A DNA stretch of 49,713 nucleotides from Accumulibacter sp. (GCF_023806635.1 NZ_JAMTDQ010000113.1:1-49713), one strand, 5' to 3'. Counted from the first letter of the stretch, positions 33,317 to 42,990 are shown. Made by a program: numbers and translations. The notes: generated from the letters alone by a model not told the origin.

Positions 33317-33533
33317 GTGAGCGGATCGGGCTGGCCCGATGGGGGTGCTGATCGCCTGGACGGCAACGGCAGTGCCGCTGCCACATTGCACCGCCTGGCC
33401 CTTCAGAAGCCGCCTGCAGGGCCGTTATGGGATTTCGGGATGCGGAGCGTCTCGGGCCGCAGCGCCGGCCGGCCCGCGCCGGCGCTGCCGGCATCAGCGA
33501 CAACAATGACAACGACGAAAGGATCGCTGCACC

Positions 33534-35549
33534 ATGTCGTCCATCGGCTTGTTGGGAAGATTCGCTAACCAGAAGATCTGGGTGCGCCTGATCGTCTCGA
33601 TCGGTGCCATGACCATCGTGTCATGGGCGGTCATGATCCTGTGGACGGCGCGCGTCAGCGAGGAGACGGCGATCGTGCAGGCGCAGGACTTCGCGACCAG
33701 TGCGCACGACATGGTGCTCGCCGGGCTGACCGGCATGATGGTCACCGGCACCATGCCGCAGCGCGAGGTGTTCATCGACCAGATCAAGCAGCTGCCGAGC
33801 ATCCGTCAGCTGCGCGTCCTGCGCGCCGAGGCGGTGACGACGCAGTTCGGCGCCGGGGCCGAGGACGAGCGGCAACACGACGCCCTGGAAGCGCAGGTGC
33901 TCGCGACGGGCAAGGCGTACTCCGCGGTCGAGGCGACTGGCAGCGGCGATGAGGCACTGAGGGTGATCCGGCCCGCGTTGGCGCAGGAAAGCTATCTCGG
34001 CAAGAACTGCACGACCTGCCATGCCGTGCCGCCGGGCACCGTCCTCGGTGCGGTGAGCATGAGGATTTCACTGCAGAAGACGCAGGGGGCGGTCGCGCGC
34101 CAGCGCATGCAGACCATCCTTGCGGCCGTGTTGCTGACGGTGCCGATGCTCTGGGTCATCTTCCTCTTCATCCGCAAGGTGGTGACGCGACCACTGGCGC
34201 ACGGCATGGACGTGGCGCATGCGGTCGCCGCCGGCAAGCTCGACAACCAGATCACGGTCGTCTCGAGTGACGAAGTCGGCGACCTGCTGACGACGATGAA
34301 GCGCATGCAGGAACGCCTCAATGTCGTACTGCAGGAAGTCGAGAGTTGTGGGCTGAGCATGGGTCAGTCGTCCTACCAGATTTCATCGATCTCGAACGAG
34401 ATCGCGAAGGTCAGCCAGGAGCAGCAGAGTCGTTCCGGCGAAGTCGACGGGGCGATGTCGCAGCTCGACGGGATCTCGCGGCAGGCGCTCGCGCAGGCGC
34501 TCGCCGCGGTCGAGCGCTCGAATGCCGTCGAGGGCATGGCGCGCGCAGGGATCGCCAGCGTCGAGTGCAGCCTCGAGGCGCTGGAGGCGACATCGGCCAG
34601 GGTGGAGCAGGTGTCCGTCGAGATTCACGAGCTGCAGCAGTCGGCGCGCGAGATCGACGAGATCGCCACCTCGATCAAGGATGTCGCCGGACAGACGAAC
34701 CTGCTGGCGCTGAACGCGGCCATCGAGGCGGCTCGAGCCGGTGAGCAGGGTCGGGGCTTCGCGGTCGTGGCGGACGAGGTGCGCAAGCTGGCCGAACGCA
34801 GCAGCAAGTCGGCCGAGCGGGTCGGCACCATCGTCGGACATCTCTCGGGGCAGGTGGGCCGCGTCGTATCGACGATGGACGCCCTGGTGGCGTCGGTCGG
34901 CCAGACGCGCGCGGAATCGCGCTGCATGGCCGAGACGATCGAGCGCATCTCGAGCAACGTTGCGGAAACCGTCCGCGCCAACCAGAACATCTCGACCGCC
35001 AGCACCCGGCAGCTCGAGCAGTCCAGGTTGTTGCAGCAGACCCTCGACACGCTGTTCCAGACCTTGCGCGAAGCGAGCAGCAAGGTCGAGGTCACCGCCA
35101 CGATCAGCGACGATCTGCGCGCGGTCGCGGCGCGCCTCAACGCGATCATGGCCAGATTCTCATTCACCCACGTGCCGCTGATCGACAAGGCGCAGCACGA
35201 GCAGCGTCGCGCGCCGCGACTGCAGAGCAGCCTGCGGGTACTCGTCGAGCAGGGAGGCGAGACCTTCGACGGCATCACCAGCGACGTATCGCTGGTCGGT
35301 GCGCGCCTGCGCCTGGTGCGGCCGATCGACCGCAACCAGGCACTCAGCCTGGCGATCTATCTGCCGTCCCCGGAGATGGCGTCCTACGAGCAGCAGATCC
35401 CGCTCAAGCTCGACGCGCGTGTCGCATGGAGCGAGCCGACGAACGGCGACGCATGTCTCTGCGGTGTCGAGTTCGCGGCGCTCAACGAACAGCAGCGCGC
35501 CGGTCTCGCCCGCTGCTTCGAGTATTTCGGCAAGCAGCCCGCGTTTTGA
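33534..35549 (+). CDS. Methyl-accepting chemotaxis protein with periplasmic heme-c motif and C-terminal PilZ domain
   Basis: The protein has 671 residues. Membrane segments lie at about 17-39 and 194-213, bounding a periplasmic sensor that contains NCTTCH (158-163), a CxxCH site for covalent heme c. A HAMP domain follows (about 214-265), then a cytoplasmic signalling domain with the conserved hairpin tip (about 385-425, [20 protein letters not shown]). Residues about 560-665 form a PilZ-like domain ([14 protein letters not shown], then [11 protein letters not shown]), which would bind cyclic di-GMP. The combination suggests redox or gas sensing joined with c-di-GMP input. The start is ATG 33534, after AAAGGA. 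A 217-bp gap with no clear gene separates it from the SIR2-CHAT gene. Confidence 0.9.
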   Translation: MSSIGLLGRFANQKIWVRLIVSIGAMTIVSWAVMILWTARVSEETAIVQAQDFATSAHDMVLAGLTGMMVTGTMPQREVFIDQIKQLPSIRQLRVLRAEAVTTQFGAGAEDERQHDALEAQVLATGKAYSAVEATGSGDEALRVIRPALAQESYLGKNCTTCHAVPPGTVLGAVSMRISLQKTQGAVARQRMQTILAAVLLTVPMLWVIFLFIRKVVTRPLAHGMDVAHAVAAGKLDNQITVVSSDEVGDLLTTMKRMQERLNVVLQEVESCGLSMGQSSYQISSISNEIAKVSQEQQSRSGEVDGAMSQLDGISRQALAQALAAVERSNAVEGMARAGIASVECSLEALEATSARVEQVSVEIHELQQSAREIDEIATSIKDVAGQTNLLALNAAIEAARAGEQGRGFAVVADEVRKLAERSSKSAERVGTIVGHLSGQVGRVVSTMDALVASVGQTRAESRCMAETIERISSNVAETVRANQNISTASTRQLEQSRLLQQTLDTLFQTLREASSKVEVTATISDDLRAVAARLNAIMARFSFTHVPLIDKAQHEQRRAPRLQSSLRVLVEQGGETFDGITSDVSLVGARLRLVRPIDRNQALSLAIYLPSPEMASYEQQIPLKLDARVAWSEPTNGDACLCGVEFAALNEQQRAGLARCFEYFGKQPAF

Positions 35550-35587
35550 TTGCGGTGTTGATTCGGTGACAGTATACTAATTCCAGC

Positions 35588-35614
35588 GCGACCGGACTCG
35601 ATCCGCCCGGTCGC
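35588..35614. terminator. Inverted repeat between convergent chemoreceptor and cardiolipin synthase genes
   Basis: GCGACCGG (35588-35595) and CCGGTCGC (35607-35614) form a perfect 8-bp stem with an 11-nt loop in the gap between two convergent genes. No long T-run follows on either strand. It could act as a weak bidirectional terminator. Confidence 0.45.
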
Positions 35615-35695
35615 TGCAGCAAAGGCCGCGCTGTCGCTCGGCTGACGCCCCACGTGGTGGCCGATTCGCCGTCTCCCGACACCGGCGGCGTGGCA

Positions 35696-37126
35696 TCAGA
35701 GCAGCGGACTCATCACCTGGATCGCGTTCTCCAGCAGCCGCCGCCAGAGCGGGCGGGCGCGCCACTGTTCGAGCTGCAGGGTCCGCGAGCGCGCTTCGTA
35801 CTGGCGCTGCAGTTCGCGCACTTCGGCCGCGAAGCGCTGGTCGTAGGCGATCAGCGAGACCTCGAAGTTGAGTTCGAAGCTGCGCAGGTCGAGGTTGACC
35901 GTGCCGAAGATGGTGATCTGTTCGTCGATCACCATGCTCTTGGTGTGCAGCAGCCCGTCACGGAAGCGCAGCAGGGTGATGCCGGCGGCCAGCAGGTCGT
36001 CGTTGTAGGCATCGCTGGCATAGCGCACGAGCCGCGAGTCGATCCTTTCCGGGACGATCAGGGTGACCGCGACGCCGCGCGTGGCGGCCGAGCGCAGCGC
36101 GGTGAACAGCGTCTCGCTGGGAACGAAATAGGGCGTGGTGAGGACGATCTCGCGGCGCGCCGAGTAGATCGCCGTCAGCAGCAGTTCCTCGATGTGACGG
36201 GTCGAGGTCTGCGGTCCGGACGGGAAGATCTGGACGCGGCAGTTGTCTGTCAGCGAGAGGATCGGCGGTTCCGGCGGGGCGAAGTCGTGGCCGGTCTGCA
36301 GCGCCGTCAGCGACAGCGAAACCGCTTCGAGGGCCCAGGCCGCAGGTCCCTCGATGCGGACCATGGCGTCGACCCATTCGCCGACGCCGGCGTCCTGCTT
36401 GAAGAAACGCGGGTCGGCGATGTTCATGCTGCCGGTGTAGGCGACGCCGCGGTCGATGACGGCAATCTTGCGATGGTCGCGCAGGTCGAGGCGGACGAAG
36501 AGCGCACGCAGCGGATTCACCGGCAGGATTTCGACGACCTCGACGCCCGCTTCGCGCAGACGCTCGATCGCCGCGGAACGGAAGAACGGCCGGCTGCCCA
36601 GGGAATCCATCAGCGCCCGGCAGCTGACGCCGCGTTGCGCGGCGTCGACCAGCGCATTCACCAGATCCTCGACGAAGCCGCCAGGGCTCCAGATGTAGAA
36701 CTCGAGGTGTACCGAACGGCGCGCCGCGTTGATGTCGGCGAGCAGCGAGCGAATCACCGCTTCGCTGTCGGCGAGCAGGCGCAATCGGTGCCCGGCCATC
36801 ACCGGCAGCCCCGTCAGACCGGTCGCCAGCCGGCTGATGCTCTCGGCGGCGGGGCTCAGGCTTGCCGCTGCCACCACGTCGGTCGCCGGGATGCCCCGTG
36901 CCCAGCGTACGACCTGCGGTTGCAGGTTGATCGCGCGCTGCATCCAGGTCTTGCCGAGGCGGCGTTCGCCGATCAGGAGATACATCAGGGCGCCGACTGC
37001 CGGCACCAGAATGACCAGCAGCAACCAGGCGAGCGCGGTGCCGCGCGAGCTGCGGTGGGAGAAGATGCGCAGTGCGACAGCCACCGCCAACAGGATGTAG
37101 ACGCCGTACAGGAAGCTGAGGAACAT
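35696..37126 (-). CDS. cls: Cardiolipin synthase, phospholipase D family
   Basis: The 476-residue protein has two N-terminal membrane segments (about 2-20 and 31-52) and two PLD HKD motifs: H218-R-K220 with D225 (DHRKIAVID) and H394-T-K396 with D401 (LLHTKSMVID), each followed by the usual GSMN or GTVN. This is the ClsA layout. The enzyme joins two phosphatidylglycerol molecules to form cardiolipin at the inner membrane. It stands alone on the minus strand, convergent with the chemoreceptor and divergent from the MarC gene. Confidence 0.93.
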   Translation of the reverse strand: MFLSFLYGVYILLAVAVALRIFSHRSSRGTALAWLLLVILVPAVGALMYLLIGERRLGKTWMQRAINLQPQVVRWARGIPATDVVAAASLSPAAESISRLATGLTGLPVMAGHRLRLLADSEAVIRSLLADINAARRSVHLEFYIWSPGGFVEDLVNALVDAAQRGVSCRALMDSLGSRPFFRSAAIERLREAGVEVVEILPVNPLRALFVRLDLRDHRKIAVIDRGVAYTGSMNIADPRFFKQDAGVGEWVDAMVRIEGPAAWALEAVSLSLTALQTGHDFAPPEPPILSLTDNCRVQIFPSGPQTSTRHIEELLLTAIYSARREIVLTTPYFVPSETLFTALRSAATRGVAVTLIVPERIDSRLVRYASDAYNDDLLAAGITLLRFRDGLLHTKSMVIDEQITIFGTVNLDLRSFELNFEVSLIAYDQRFAAEVRELQRQYEARSRTLQLEQWRARPLWRRLLENAIQVMSPLL

Positions 37127-37299
37127 GCCGGCGAGTATGCGGCCGCGGTCCGCGAGCGGTCAAGGTGGATCATCATCGAGCCTTGTGATACCGTCTGCGC
37201 CGTGTTCCCCGGCTGTTCTGCCATGACTCCGGCTTCGGCGGCAGGCAGGGGTTGCCGGGAGTGACTGTCGTTTCACCTCACCCTTTCCGCGGAGTCTGG

Positions 37300-37962
37300 A
37301 TGACACCCGAAGTCAGCCTTTTCATCAGCCTGTTCACGACCCTGCTGGCGATCATCAACCCGCTTGAGGCGATTCCGGTCTATCTTGGACTGATCGACGG
37401 CAAGCCGGCCGACGAGCAGCGGCGGGTGGCGCGACAGGCCTGCCTGTACGCGCTGCTGCTCAGCTTCTTCTTCCTGCTCTTCGGGACGCTGCTGCTGCGG
37501 GTTTTCGAAGTGCCGCTGAGCATGGTGCGGGTGGTCGGCGGCGTCATCCTGACGCGTGTCGGTTTCGAACTCTTCAATCCGCCAGCGTCTGGTGGCCTCA
37601 TTCCGCGCGGCAACGAAGAGGGCGGCAACGTCGCCTTCGTGCCGCTGGCGATGCCGATCATGTTCGGGCCCGGCGCGATCGCGACGCTGATCAGCATGGC
37701 TTCGACGATCAAGCAGTCTCCGGGAGAGCTGATGCACTTCGTCGCCGCGAGTGCGGCGATCGTCGCCTGCATGGCAGCGACCTGGCTGTCGCTGACCTAC
37801 GCCAAGCCGATCCTGCGCCGCATCGGCCGGCAGGGGATCGACGCGGCGACGCGAATCGTCGGCTTCTTCGTCGCGGCGATGGGAATGGGCCTGATCTTCA
37901 ATGGCGCGGTCGAGTTCCTGCAGCCTTATCAGGCCGCTGGCAGGGTGGCGCTGGCGTTGTGA
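37300..37962 (+). CDS. MarC-family integral membrane protein
   Basis: The 220-residue product starts at ATG 37300, with GGAG upstream; an earlier open start at 37252 lacks a ribosome site. Six hydrophobic segments are readable, and the family signature regions are clear: LLAIINPLEAIPVYLGL near the start, VGGVILTRVGFELF, and VPLAMPIMFGPGAIATLIS. MarC proteins are inner-membrane proteins of uncertain transport function and are not proven drug pumps. Confidence 0.88.
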   Translation: MTPEVSLFISLFTTLLAIINPLEAIPVYLGLIDGKPADEQRRVARQACLYALLLSFFFLLFGTLLLRVFEVPLSMVRVVGGVILTRVGFELFNPPASGGLIPRGNEEGGNVAFVPLAMPIMFGPGAIATLISMASTIKQSPGELMHFVAASAAIVACMAATWLSLTYAKPILRRIGRQGIDAATRIVGFFVAAMGMGLIFNGAVEFLQPYQAAGRVALAL

Positions 37963-38041
37963 ACGCTTTATCATCGCCGGCGAGCGGTCGAGGCGGGGTC
38001 TGATGGCCGTGCAGCGAACTTTTTTCGAGGAGGGGAGGACC

Positions 38042-38602
38042 ATGAGGCACTGGGCTTTGATGGCGCCTATCGGCGCACTCGCTCTGGCGGGTTGCGTCTC
38101 GCAGCAGACTTACGACCAGCAGGTGCAGCAGACGCAGAAGGCGGTGGCGCTCGAACAGCAGTATCTGGCGCTCAACCAGCGGCTGCAGACGGAAATCGCT
38201 GCCGATCAGGTGCAGATCCGGCAACTGAGCGATCGTCTGGTGGTCACCTTCGTCGACGAGATCCTCTTTGCCTCGGGCAGCGCCGAGATGCATGCCAAGG
38301 GACGTGCGACCCTTGCCCAGGCGGTACCGACGCTGTCGGCCCTCAGCGGTCACTGGATCAGTGTGCAGGGCTACACCGACAGCGAACCGATCGGCCCGGC
38401 GCTGCGCGGCCGCTATCCGACGAACTGGGATCTGTCGGCGGCGCGCGCCGTGGACGTGGTCCGCTACCTGCAGTCACAGGGAGTCGATCCGACGAACCTC
38501 GTCGCTGCCGGCTACGGCCAGTACCAGCCGGTGGCGCCGAACGACACGGCTCAGGGTCGGGCGAAGAACCGGCGGATCGAAGTCGTTCTGCGCGTCAAGT
38601 GA
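38042..38602 (+). CDS. OmpA-family lipoprotein
   Basis: The 186-residue product starts at ATG 38042 after a strong GAGGAGGGGAGG. A lipobox is present (ALALAGCVSQ, Cys18), followed by a helical stretch of about 40 residues (QTQKAVALEQQYLALNQRL) that may form a coiled coil. The C-terminal OmpA-like peptidoglycan-binding domain runs from about 65 to 185: LFASGSAEMH, WISVQGYTDSEPIG, NWDLSAARAVDVVRYLQSQG and AKNRRIEVVLR. It would tether the outer membrane to peptidoglycan and heads a run of envelope genes on the plus strand. Confidence 0.88.
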   Translation: MRHWALMAPIGALALAGCVSQQTYDQQVQQTQKAVALEQQYLALNQRLQTEIAADQVQIRQLSDRLVVTFVDEILFASGSAEMHAKGRATLAQAVPTLSALSGHWISVQGYTDSEPIGPALRGRYPTNWDLSAARAVDVVRYLQSQGVDPTNLVAAGYGQYQPVAPNDTAQGRAKNRRIEVVLRVK

Positions 38603-38673
38603 TGCATGGGGGCGGCCGCCGCCGGGCGGCGGCCGCAGCCAGTCTCGGGCCACGAGTACGGAGGAGGGAAGTG

Positions 38674-40026
38674 ATGCGGAACAGGCAGCAGGCGGCCGGA
38701 CGGGGGCGCGCGAGGCGGGTGAGCGTGAGTATTTGGGGGAGGCGGCTGGCGATGGTCGCGAGCCTGTCCGTGGTCGCCGTCGGCGAGGCCAGTGCCGGCG
38801 GCCTCAGTCTCTACGAGGTCGGCACGGCCGACGTCGGCCTGGCTTCGGCGGGCTACGGCGCGCGCGCGCAGGATGCGTCGACGGTGCTCACCAATCCGGC
38901 CGGAATGACCCGGCTGGCGGGAACGCAGGTGCTGGCGGCGGCACAACTGCTCTACGGCGACGTCGATTTCTCGCGTGGTTCGGGCACCTCGCCCGACTTG
39001 GGCCGCAACGAGGGCGGCAACCCGATCGGCTGGTTTCCCGGTGGCAGCTTCTTCATCACGCAGCAGGTTTCGCCCGACCTGACCGTCGGCTTCGGTACCG
39101 CCGGCAATTTCGGTCTGGCGGTGAAGTACGATTCGAGCTGGCTCGGCCGCTACTACGGGCAGGAAGGCACGCTGATCGGCCTGTCTCTGCTGCCCTCGAT
39201 CGCCTACAGGGTGAATGAGCGCCTCTCGCTCGGCGCGACGGTCAACGCGATGTTCGGCATCATGAAGCAGCAGGTGGCGATCAACAATCCGGGCGCTCCG
39301 GGTCGCGCCGACGGCAGGCTCGAGCTGAGCGATCGCGAATGGGGCTGGGGCGTGAACCTTGGGGTTCTCTACGAGGTCGACCCGGCGACCCGGCTCGGCC
39401 TGACGTGGAATTCGCAGGTCAAGCTCGACTTCTCGGCGCGTCCCGATTTCTCCGGCGTGTCTCCGGTCCTCGCGGCAGCGCTGGCGAGCCGCGGAGCGTT
39501 GCGCGCCAACCTCGATCTCGGCATCTATGTGCCGCAGGGGGTGATGGCCAGCGCTTTCCACCAGGTGAACGACCAGTGGGCGGTCCTTGGAAGCGTCGGC
39601 TGGCAGCAGTGGTCGAAGTTCGGCAAGGTGGATGTCGGCATCTCGGACACGAACAATCCCGCCAGCCTGACGACCGACCTCGACTTCAAGGACACCTGGC
39701 ACGTCGCGCTCGGCGGCCAGTACCGCATCTCGCAGCCATGGCTGCTGAATTTCGGCGTTGCCTACGACTCCGCTTTCCAGAGCGGCGACATCCAGTCACC
39801 GTTGCTGCCCGCCAACAGCGCCTGGCGTTTCGGGGTCGGTGTGCAGAACGAGGTCGATCGCTCCTTCAACTGGGGGCTGTCGGCCGAGTACGCGTACGGC
39901 GGGACGCTCGACCTGCAGAAGAGCGGCGAGTTGCCCGTCCGTCTCGGCGGCCGTGGCGACGTGGACGGCGCTTACCGGAACACCGGCGTGCTGTTCATGG
40001 CCGCCAATTTCAACTGGAAGTTCTGA
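38674..40026 (+). CDS. OmpP1/FadL-family outer-membrane transporter
   Basis: The 450-residue product starts at ATG 38674, preceded by GGAGGG. A signal peptide ends near ASAGG (about 40). The mature start GLSLYEVGTADVGLASAGYG (43-62) and the following ASTVLTNPAGMTRL are the FadL/OmpP1 signature. The rest alternates beta strands typical of a 14-strand barrel and ends in an aromatic residue (NFNWKF). Such proteins import hydrophobic compounds such as long-chain fatty acids across the outer membrane. The next gene starts 50 bp downstream. Confidence 0.88.
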   Translation: MRNRQQAAGRGRARRVSVSIWGRRLAMVASLSVVAVGEASAGGLSLYEVGTADVGLASAGYGARAQDASTVLTNPAGMTRLAGTQVLAAAQLLYGDVDFSRGSGTSPDLGRNEGGNPIGWFPGGSFFITQQVSPDLTVGFGTAGNFGLAVKYDSSWLGRYYGQEGTLIGLSLLPSIAYRVNERLSLGATVNAMFGIMKQQVAINNPGAPGRADGRLELSDREWGWGVNLGVLYEVDPATRLGLTWNSQVKLDFSARPDFSGVSPVLAAALASRGALRANLDLGIYVPQGVMASAFHQVNDQWAVLGSVGWQQWSKFGKVDVGISDTNNPASLTTDLDFKDTWHVALGGQYRISQPWLLNFGVAYDSAFQSGDIQSPLLPANSAWRFGVGVQNEVDRSFNWGLSAEYAYGGTLDLQKSGELPVRLGGRGDVDGAYRNTGVLFMAANFNWKF

Positions 40027-40076
40027 TGCCCGGCGGCGACGAGGCCGCCGGTCGGATTGACGAATGGAGGAATGAC

Positions 40077-40364
40077 ATGAAGAAGATCCTTCCCGCCCTT
40101 CTGGTGGTTGCGGCGGCGGCCGCCGGCGGCTTCGCCTGGGCGCAGCAGTATCCGCTGCTCGACATGGTTGCCGGCCGGGTCGTCCAGAAGTACGAGCAAT
40201 CGAGCTGCCAGGAACTGTGGGTGCAGCGGTCGGAGCCGAAATCGCCGCGCGCGCAGGAGGTGCTGCAGATGTTGCGCAATGATCCGGCGCTGCGCACCGA
40301 GTTCATCAATCGCGTGGCGGCGCCGATCGCCAATCGGATGTTCGAATGTGGCATGATTCCCTGA
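40077..40364 (+). CDS. Small secreted protein of unknown function
   Basis: The 95-residue product starts at ATG 40077 after a GGAGG site. It has a clear signal peptide (LPALLVVAAAAAGGFAWAQQ), leaving a mature domain of about 70 residues that is helical and charged. The two cysteines (SSCQELW and FECGMIP) probably form a disulfide. I do not recognise the family. It lies between the FadL-like and DUF2092 genes and is probably co-expressed with them. Confidence 0.7.
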   Translation: MKKILPALLVVAAAAAGGFAWAQQYPLLDMVAGRVVQKYEQSSCQELWVQRSEPKSPRAQEVLQMLRNDPALRTEFINRVAAPIANRMFECGMIP

Positions 40365-40434
40365 GTGGCCGCGCTCCGGCCATTGGTGGCGGGGTGGTTT
40401 CCTCGCGCTGGTTTCCTTCTTGCGGAGAGAGTCG

Positions 40435-41310
40435 ATGATCGATCTTCACCATCTGGGGCGGCGGGCCGCGATGCTTGTTGCCGCGTTCTTTCTCGCCGCC
40501 GGGATGCACGCCCAGGCGGCCGATTCTGCGGGCGGCAAGGCGGCCAAGCCGGCCAGGGCCACCACCTCGACGAGCCCGAAGGCCGCGGCTGCCCCGGCTG
40601 CCGTCAAACCGATTCTCGAACAGCGTGCGCTCGATCTGCTGAAGGCGATGAGCGACCGGCTGATGGCGGCACGTTCGCTGTCATTCACGGCGCAGGTCAC
40701 CTATGAGCATCCGAGCCGTCTCGGTCCGCCGCTGGCGTTCATGACCATCTCCGAGGTGCTGATGCAGCGCCCCGACAGGTTGCGCGTGCTGACCCTCGGC
40801 GATGGTCCGGCCTCCGAGTTCTACCTCGACGGCAAGACGATGACCGCCTATTCGCCGACCGAGCACTTCGCTGCCGTGGCGGCGGCTCCGGCGACGATCG
40901 ACGAGGCGCTGAAGGTGGCATTCCGGGATGCCGGCATCTACTTCCCGTTTGCCGACGTGCTGCTCGCCGATCCCTACGCCAGCCTCGCCGCCGGTGTGGT
41001 GAGCGCGTTCCTGGTTGGCCAGTCGAAGGTCGTTGGCGGGACGACGACGCAAGTGGTGGCCTTTGCCAACAACGAGGTGTTCATGCAGGTCTGGATCGGT
41101 GCCGAAGACAAGCTGCCGCGGATGATGCGGGCGGTCTACCGCCGCGACCCGTTGCGGCAGCGCCACCAGATGGAGTTGTCGAACTGGAAGGTCGACCCGG
41201 TGGTGGCGGCGGCCGACTTCGCCACGGCGAAATCGGCCAGTGCGGTGGCCATCCCGTTTGCCCATCCGGCATCGAAGCCGGTGGCCGCGGCAGCGGCCAG
41301 ATCGCAGTAA
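40435..41310 (+). CDS. DUF2092 periplasmic protein (LolA-like fold)
   Basis: The 291-residue product starts at ATG 40435 after GGAGAGAG. A signal peptide (LVAAFFLAAGMHAQAAD) and an Ala/Lys-rich spacer precede a domain starting ILEQRALDLLKAMSDRLMAA. The pattern SFTAQVTYEHP, ISEVLMQRPDRLRVL, FYLDGKTMTAYSPTEHFAA and MQVWIGAEDKLPRMM fits DUF2092 and the LolA/LolB-like beta-sheet fold. A lipid-carrier role is plausible given the FadL-like neighbour but is inferred. The repeat-protein gene follows after 12 bp. Confidence 0.78.
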   Translation: MIDLHHLGRRAAMLVAAFFLAAGMHAQAADSAGGKAAKPARATTSTSPKAAAAPAAVKPILEQRALDLLKAMSDRLMAARSLSFTAQVTYEHPSRLGPPLAFMTISEVLMQRPDRLRVLTLGDGPASEFYLDGKTMTAYSPTEHFAAVAAAPATIDEALKVAFRDAGIYFPFADVLLADPYASLAAGVVSAFLVGQSKVVGGTTTQVVAFANNEVFMQVWIGAEDKLPRMMRAVYRRDPLRQRHQMELSNWKVDPVVAAADFATAKSASAVAIPFAHPASKPVAAAAARSQ

Positions 41311-41322
41311 GGAGAGGAAGAC

Positions 41323-42000
41323 ATGAAAAGAATCATGATCGCCCTCGGCGGCCTCGCCGGAGTCCTGTTGCTGGCCGGCGAGGCGGCGGCCTGGGGCTCC
41401 GCCAACCGCTTCGGCGGCAGCACCGAACACGTCGCTGGCGTCGGCACCGAGCACACGAATGCCTGGGGTGGCAGTACGGAGCATGCCTTCGGCGGTGGCA
41501 CCGAACACACCAACGCCTATGGCGGCAGCACCGCCGGCCGCTATGGTGAGGGCGTCGAGCACACCAACGTCGATGGCGGCACGACCGCCGCGCGCTACGG
41601 CGACGGCGCCTATCATGTCGCCCCCGACGGGGCTGCAGCGTATCGCCCGCCGGCTCCCTATTACCCGTATCATCCGCCGGCAGCGGTGGCGTACTACCCG
41701 GCGGCCGGCTGCGCTGGCTGTGCGGCGGCGGCTGGCGCCGTCGTCGGCGTCGCCGCGGGCGCCGCGGTCGCTTCGGCCAACAGCGCGGCGGCGACGGGCA
41801 ATGCCTACGCCTCCGGCTACGCCGCCGGCACCGCGGCGACGGCAGCGGCCTACCAGATGGGCGTCAGTTACGCGGCGCTGCCGCCCGGGGCAACGTCGGT
41901 GCAGAAGTTCGGCACGACCTACTTCCTCGTCGGCAACACCTGGTTCCTGCCGGCGTACGGCGCCAACGGCGTCTACTATCGCGTCGTGCCTGCACCCTGA
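41323..42000 (+). CDS. Secreted protein with four 18-residue tandem repeats
   Basis: The 225-residue product starts at ATG 41323 after AGGAGAGG. A signal peptide ends near GEAAAW (about 24). Residues 31-102 are four tandem 18-residue units; the first reads GGSTEHVAGVGTEHTNAW. A Pro/Tyr-rich section (APYYPYHPP) and an Ala/Gly-rich hydrophobic segment (CAAAAGAVVGVAAGAA) follow. The end is a compact module, FGTTYFLVGNTWFLPAYGAN. I do not know a named family. The stop overlaps the next start (TGATG), so it is coupled to the outer-membrane protein at 42000. Confidence 0.7.
   Translation: MKRIMIALGGLAGVLLLAGEAAAWGSANRFGGSTEHVAGVGTEHTNAWGGSTEHAFGGGTEHTNAYGGSTAGRYGEGVEHTNVDGGTTAARYGDGAYHVAPDGAAAYRPPAPYYPYHPPAAVAYYPAAGCAGCAAAAGAVVGVAAGAAVASANSAAATGNAYASGYAAGTAATAAAYQMGVSYAALPPGATSVQKFGTTYFLVGNTWFLPAYGANGVYYRVVPAP
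41413..41628 (+). repeat. Four 54-bp tandem coding repeats
   Basis: Four consecutive 54-bp units encode GGSTEHVAGVGTEHTNAW, GGSTEHAFGGGTEHTNAY, GGSTAGRYGEGVEHTNVD and GGTTAARYGDGAYHVAPD. Conservation decays from the first to the last unit. The conserved Glu-His pairs in the first units could bind metal. Confidence 0.8.
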
Positions 42001-42881
42001 TGGGTGCGCCTGCAACGCTTGCGGATCGCCTGCCGTCGGCCGGGCATTTGCCACGGGCGCCGGCGGGGGTGCGGCTGCGGCACGCGCTGGCAGGCGCTGG
42101 CCTGGTGGCGGCGACGGTCGCCATGGTGCCGGCAGCGGCCGCGTTGAGCAGCGAGGAACTCGCCAAGCTGGCGCAGAATCCGGTCGGCAACCTGGTCAGC
42201 GTGCCGTTTCAGAACAACACCAATTTCAACACCGGCCCGCGCGAGGGCACGCAGAACGTTCTCAACATCCAGCCGGTTGTGCCGGTGGAGCTCAACAGCG
42301 AGTGGAACCTCATCACGCGCACCATCGTGCCGGTGATCACCCAGCCGGGCTTCACTCCCGGACAGGATCAGACGACGGGGATCGGCGACACGAGCTTCAC
42401 CGCCTTTCTCTCGCCGGCGCAGCCCAAGAGCCTCATCTGGGGGGTCGGACCGGTCGTGCAGATACCGACGAACAGCAACGACCGACTCGGCAACGGCAAC
42501 TGGGGCCTCGGGCCGTCCTTCGTCGTCCTCCACCTCGACAAGGGTGATCCGTGGGTCTATGGCGTTCTGGTCAACAACGTCTGGTCGCTGTCGAGCAGCC
42601 GCCAGGGCGGCAGCTACAACAATGGCCTGATCCAGCCGTTCATCAACTACAACTTCCCGGGCGGGACCTACCTGACCTCATCGCCGATCGCCACAGTGAA
42701 CTGGAAGGCCGATGGCGGCCAGAAGTGGACGCTGCCGATCGGCGGCGGCATCGGCCGTATCTTTCACTTCGGTCGCCTGCCGGTGAACATGCAGCTGTCG
42801 GCCTACTACAACGTCGTCCATCCCGATGACGGCCCTAACTGGCAGTTGCGGGCGCAGGTGCAACTGATGTTCCCGAAGTGA
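42000..42881 (+). CDS. Outer-membrane beta-barrel protein ('neuromedin U'-annotated family)
   Basis: The 293-residue product starts at ATG 42000, which shares its A with the previous stop. A signal region ends near VPAAAALSS (about 50). The mature start EELAKLAQNPVGNLVSVPFQ (52-71) and the following NTGPREGTQNVLNIQPVVP are what I recall from bacterial proteins misnamed 'neuromedin U'. The remainder alternates amphipathic strands and ends with MFPK. The family is widespread in proteobacteria and has no firm function. It closes the envelope gene run that starts at 38042. Confidence 0.75.
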   Translation: MGAPATLADRLPSAGHLPRAPAGVRLRHALAGAGLVAATVAMVPAAAALSSEELAKLAQNPVGNLVSVPFQNNTNFNTGPREGTQNVLNIQPVVPVELNSEWNLITRTIVPVITQPGFTPGQDQTTGIGDTSFTAFLSPAQPKSLIWGVGPVVQIPTNSNDRLGNGNWGLGPSFVVLHLDKGDPWVYGVLVNNVWSLSSSRQGGSYNNGLIQPFINYNFPGGTYLTSSPIATVNWKADGGQKWTLPIGGGIGRIFHFGRLPVNMQLSAYYNVVHPDDGPNWQLRAQVQLMFPK

Positions 42882-42990
42882 TCGCCGGGCTTGGCCGCTT
42901 GCTCCTGCAGCGCGGGCAGGGCGCCGGATATCGCCGTTCCTGTCCTTCGTGGCCAGCAGGGTCCGTTGGCGGGGTTCTTTCAGGGGCAAG

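Noticed and set aside
33317-33568. An 83-residue frame after the SIR2-CHAT gene
   Set aside because: It overlaps the chemoreceptor start, has no ribosome site and shows no domain.
35654-37264. A 536-residue plus-strand open frame over the cardiolipin synthase gene
   Set aside because: The minus-strand gene has both HKD motifs and membrane segments; the antisense frame has no recognisable fold.
41413-41628. Tandem repeats considered as a CRISPR array
   Set aside because: Units are contiguous 54-bp coding repeats without spacers; no cas genes are present anywhere in the window.
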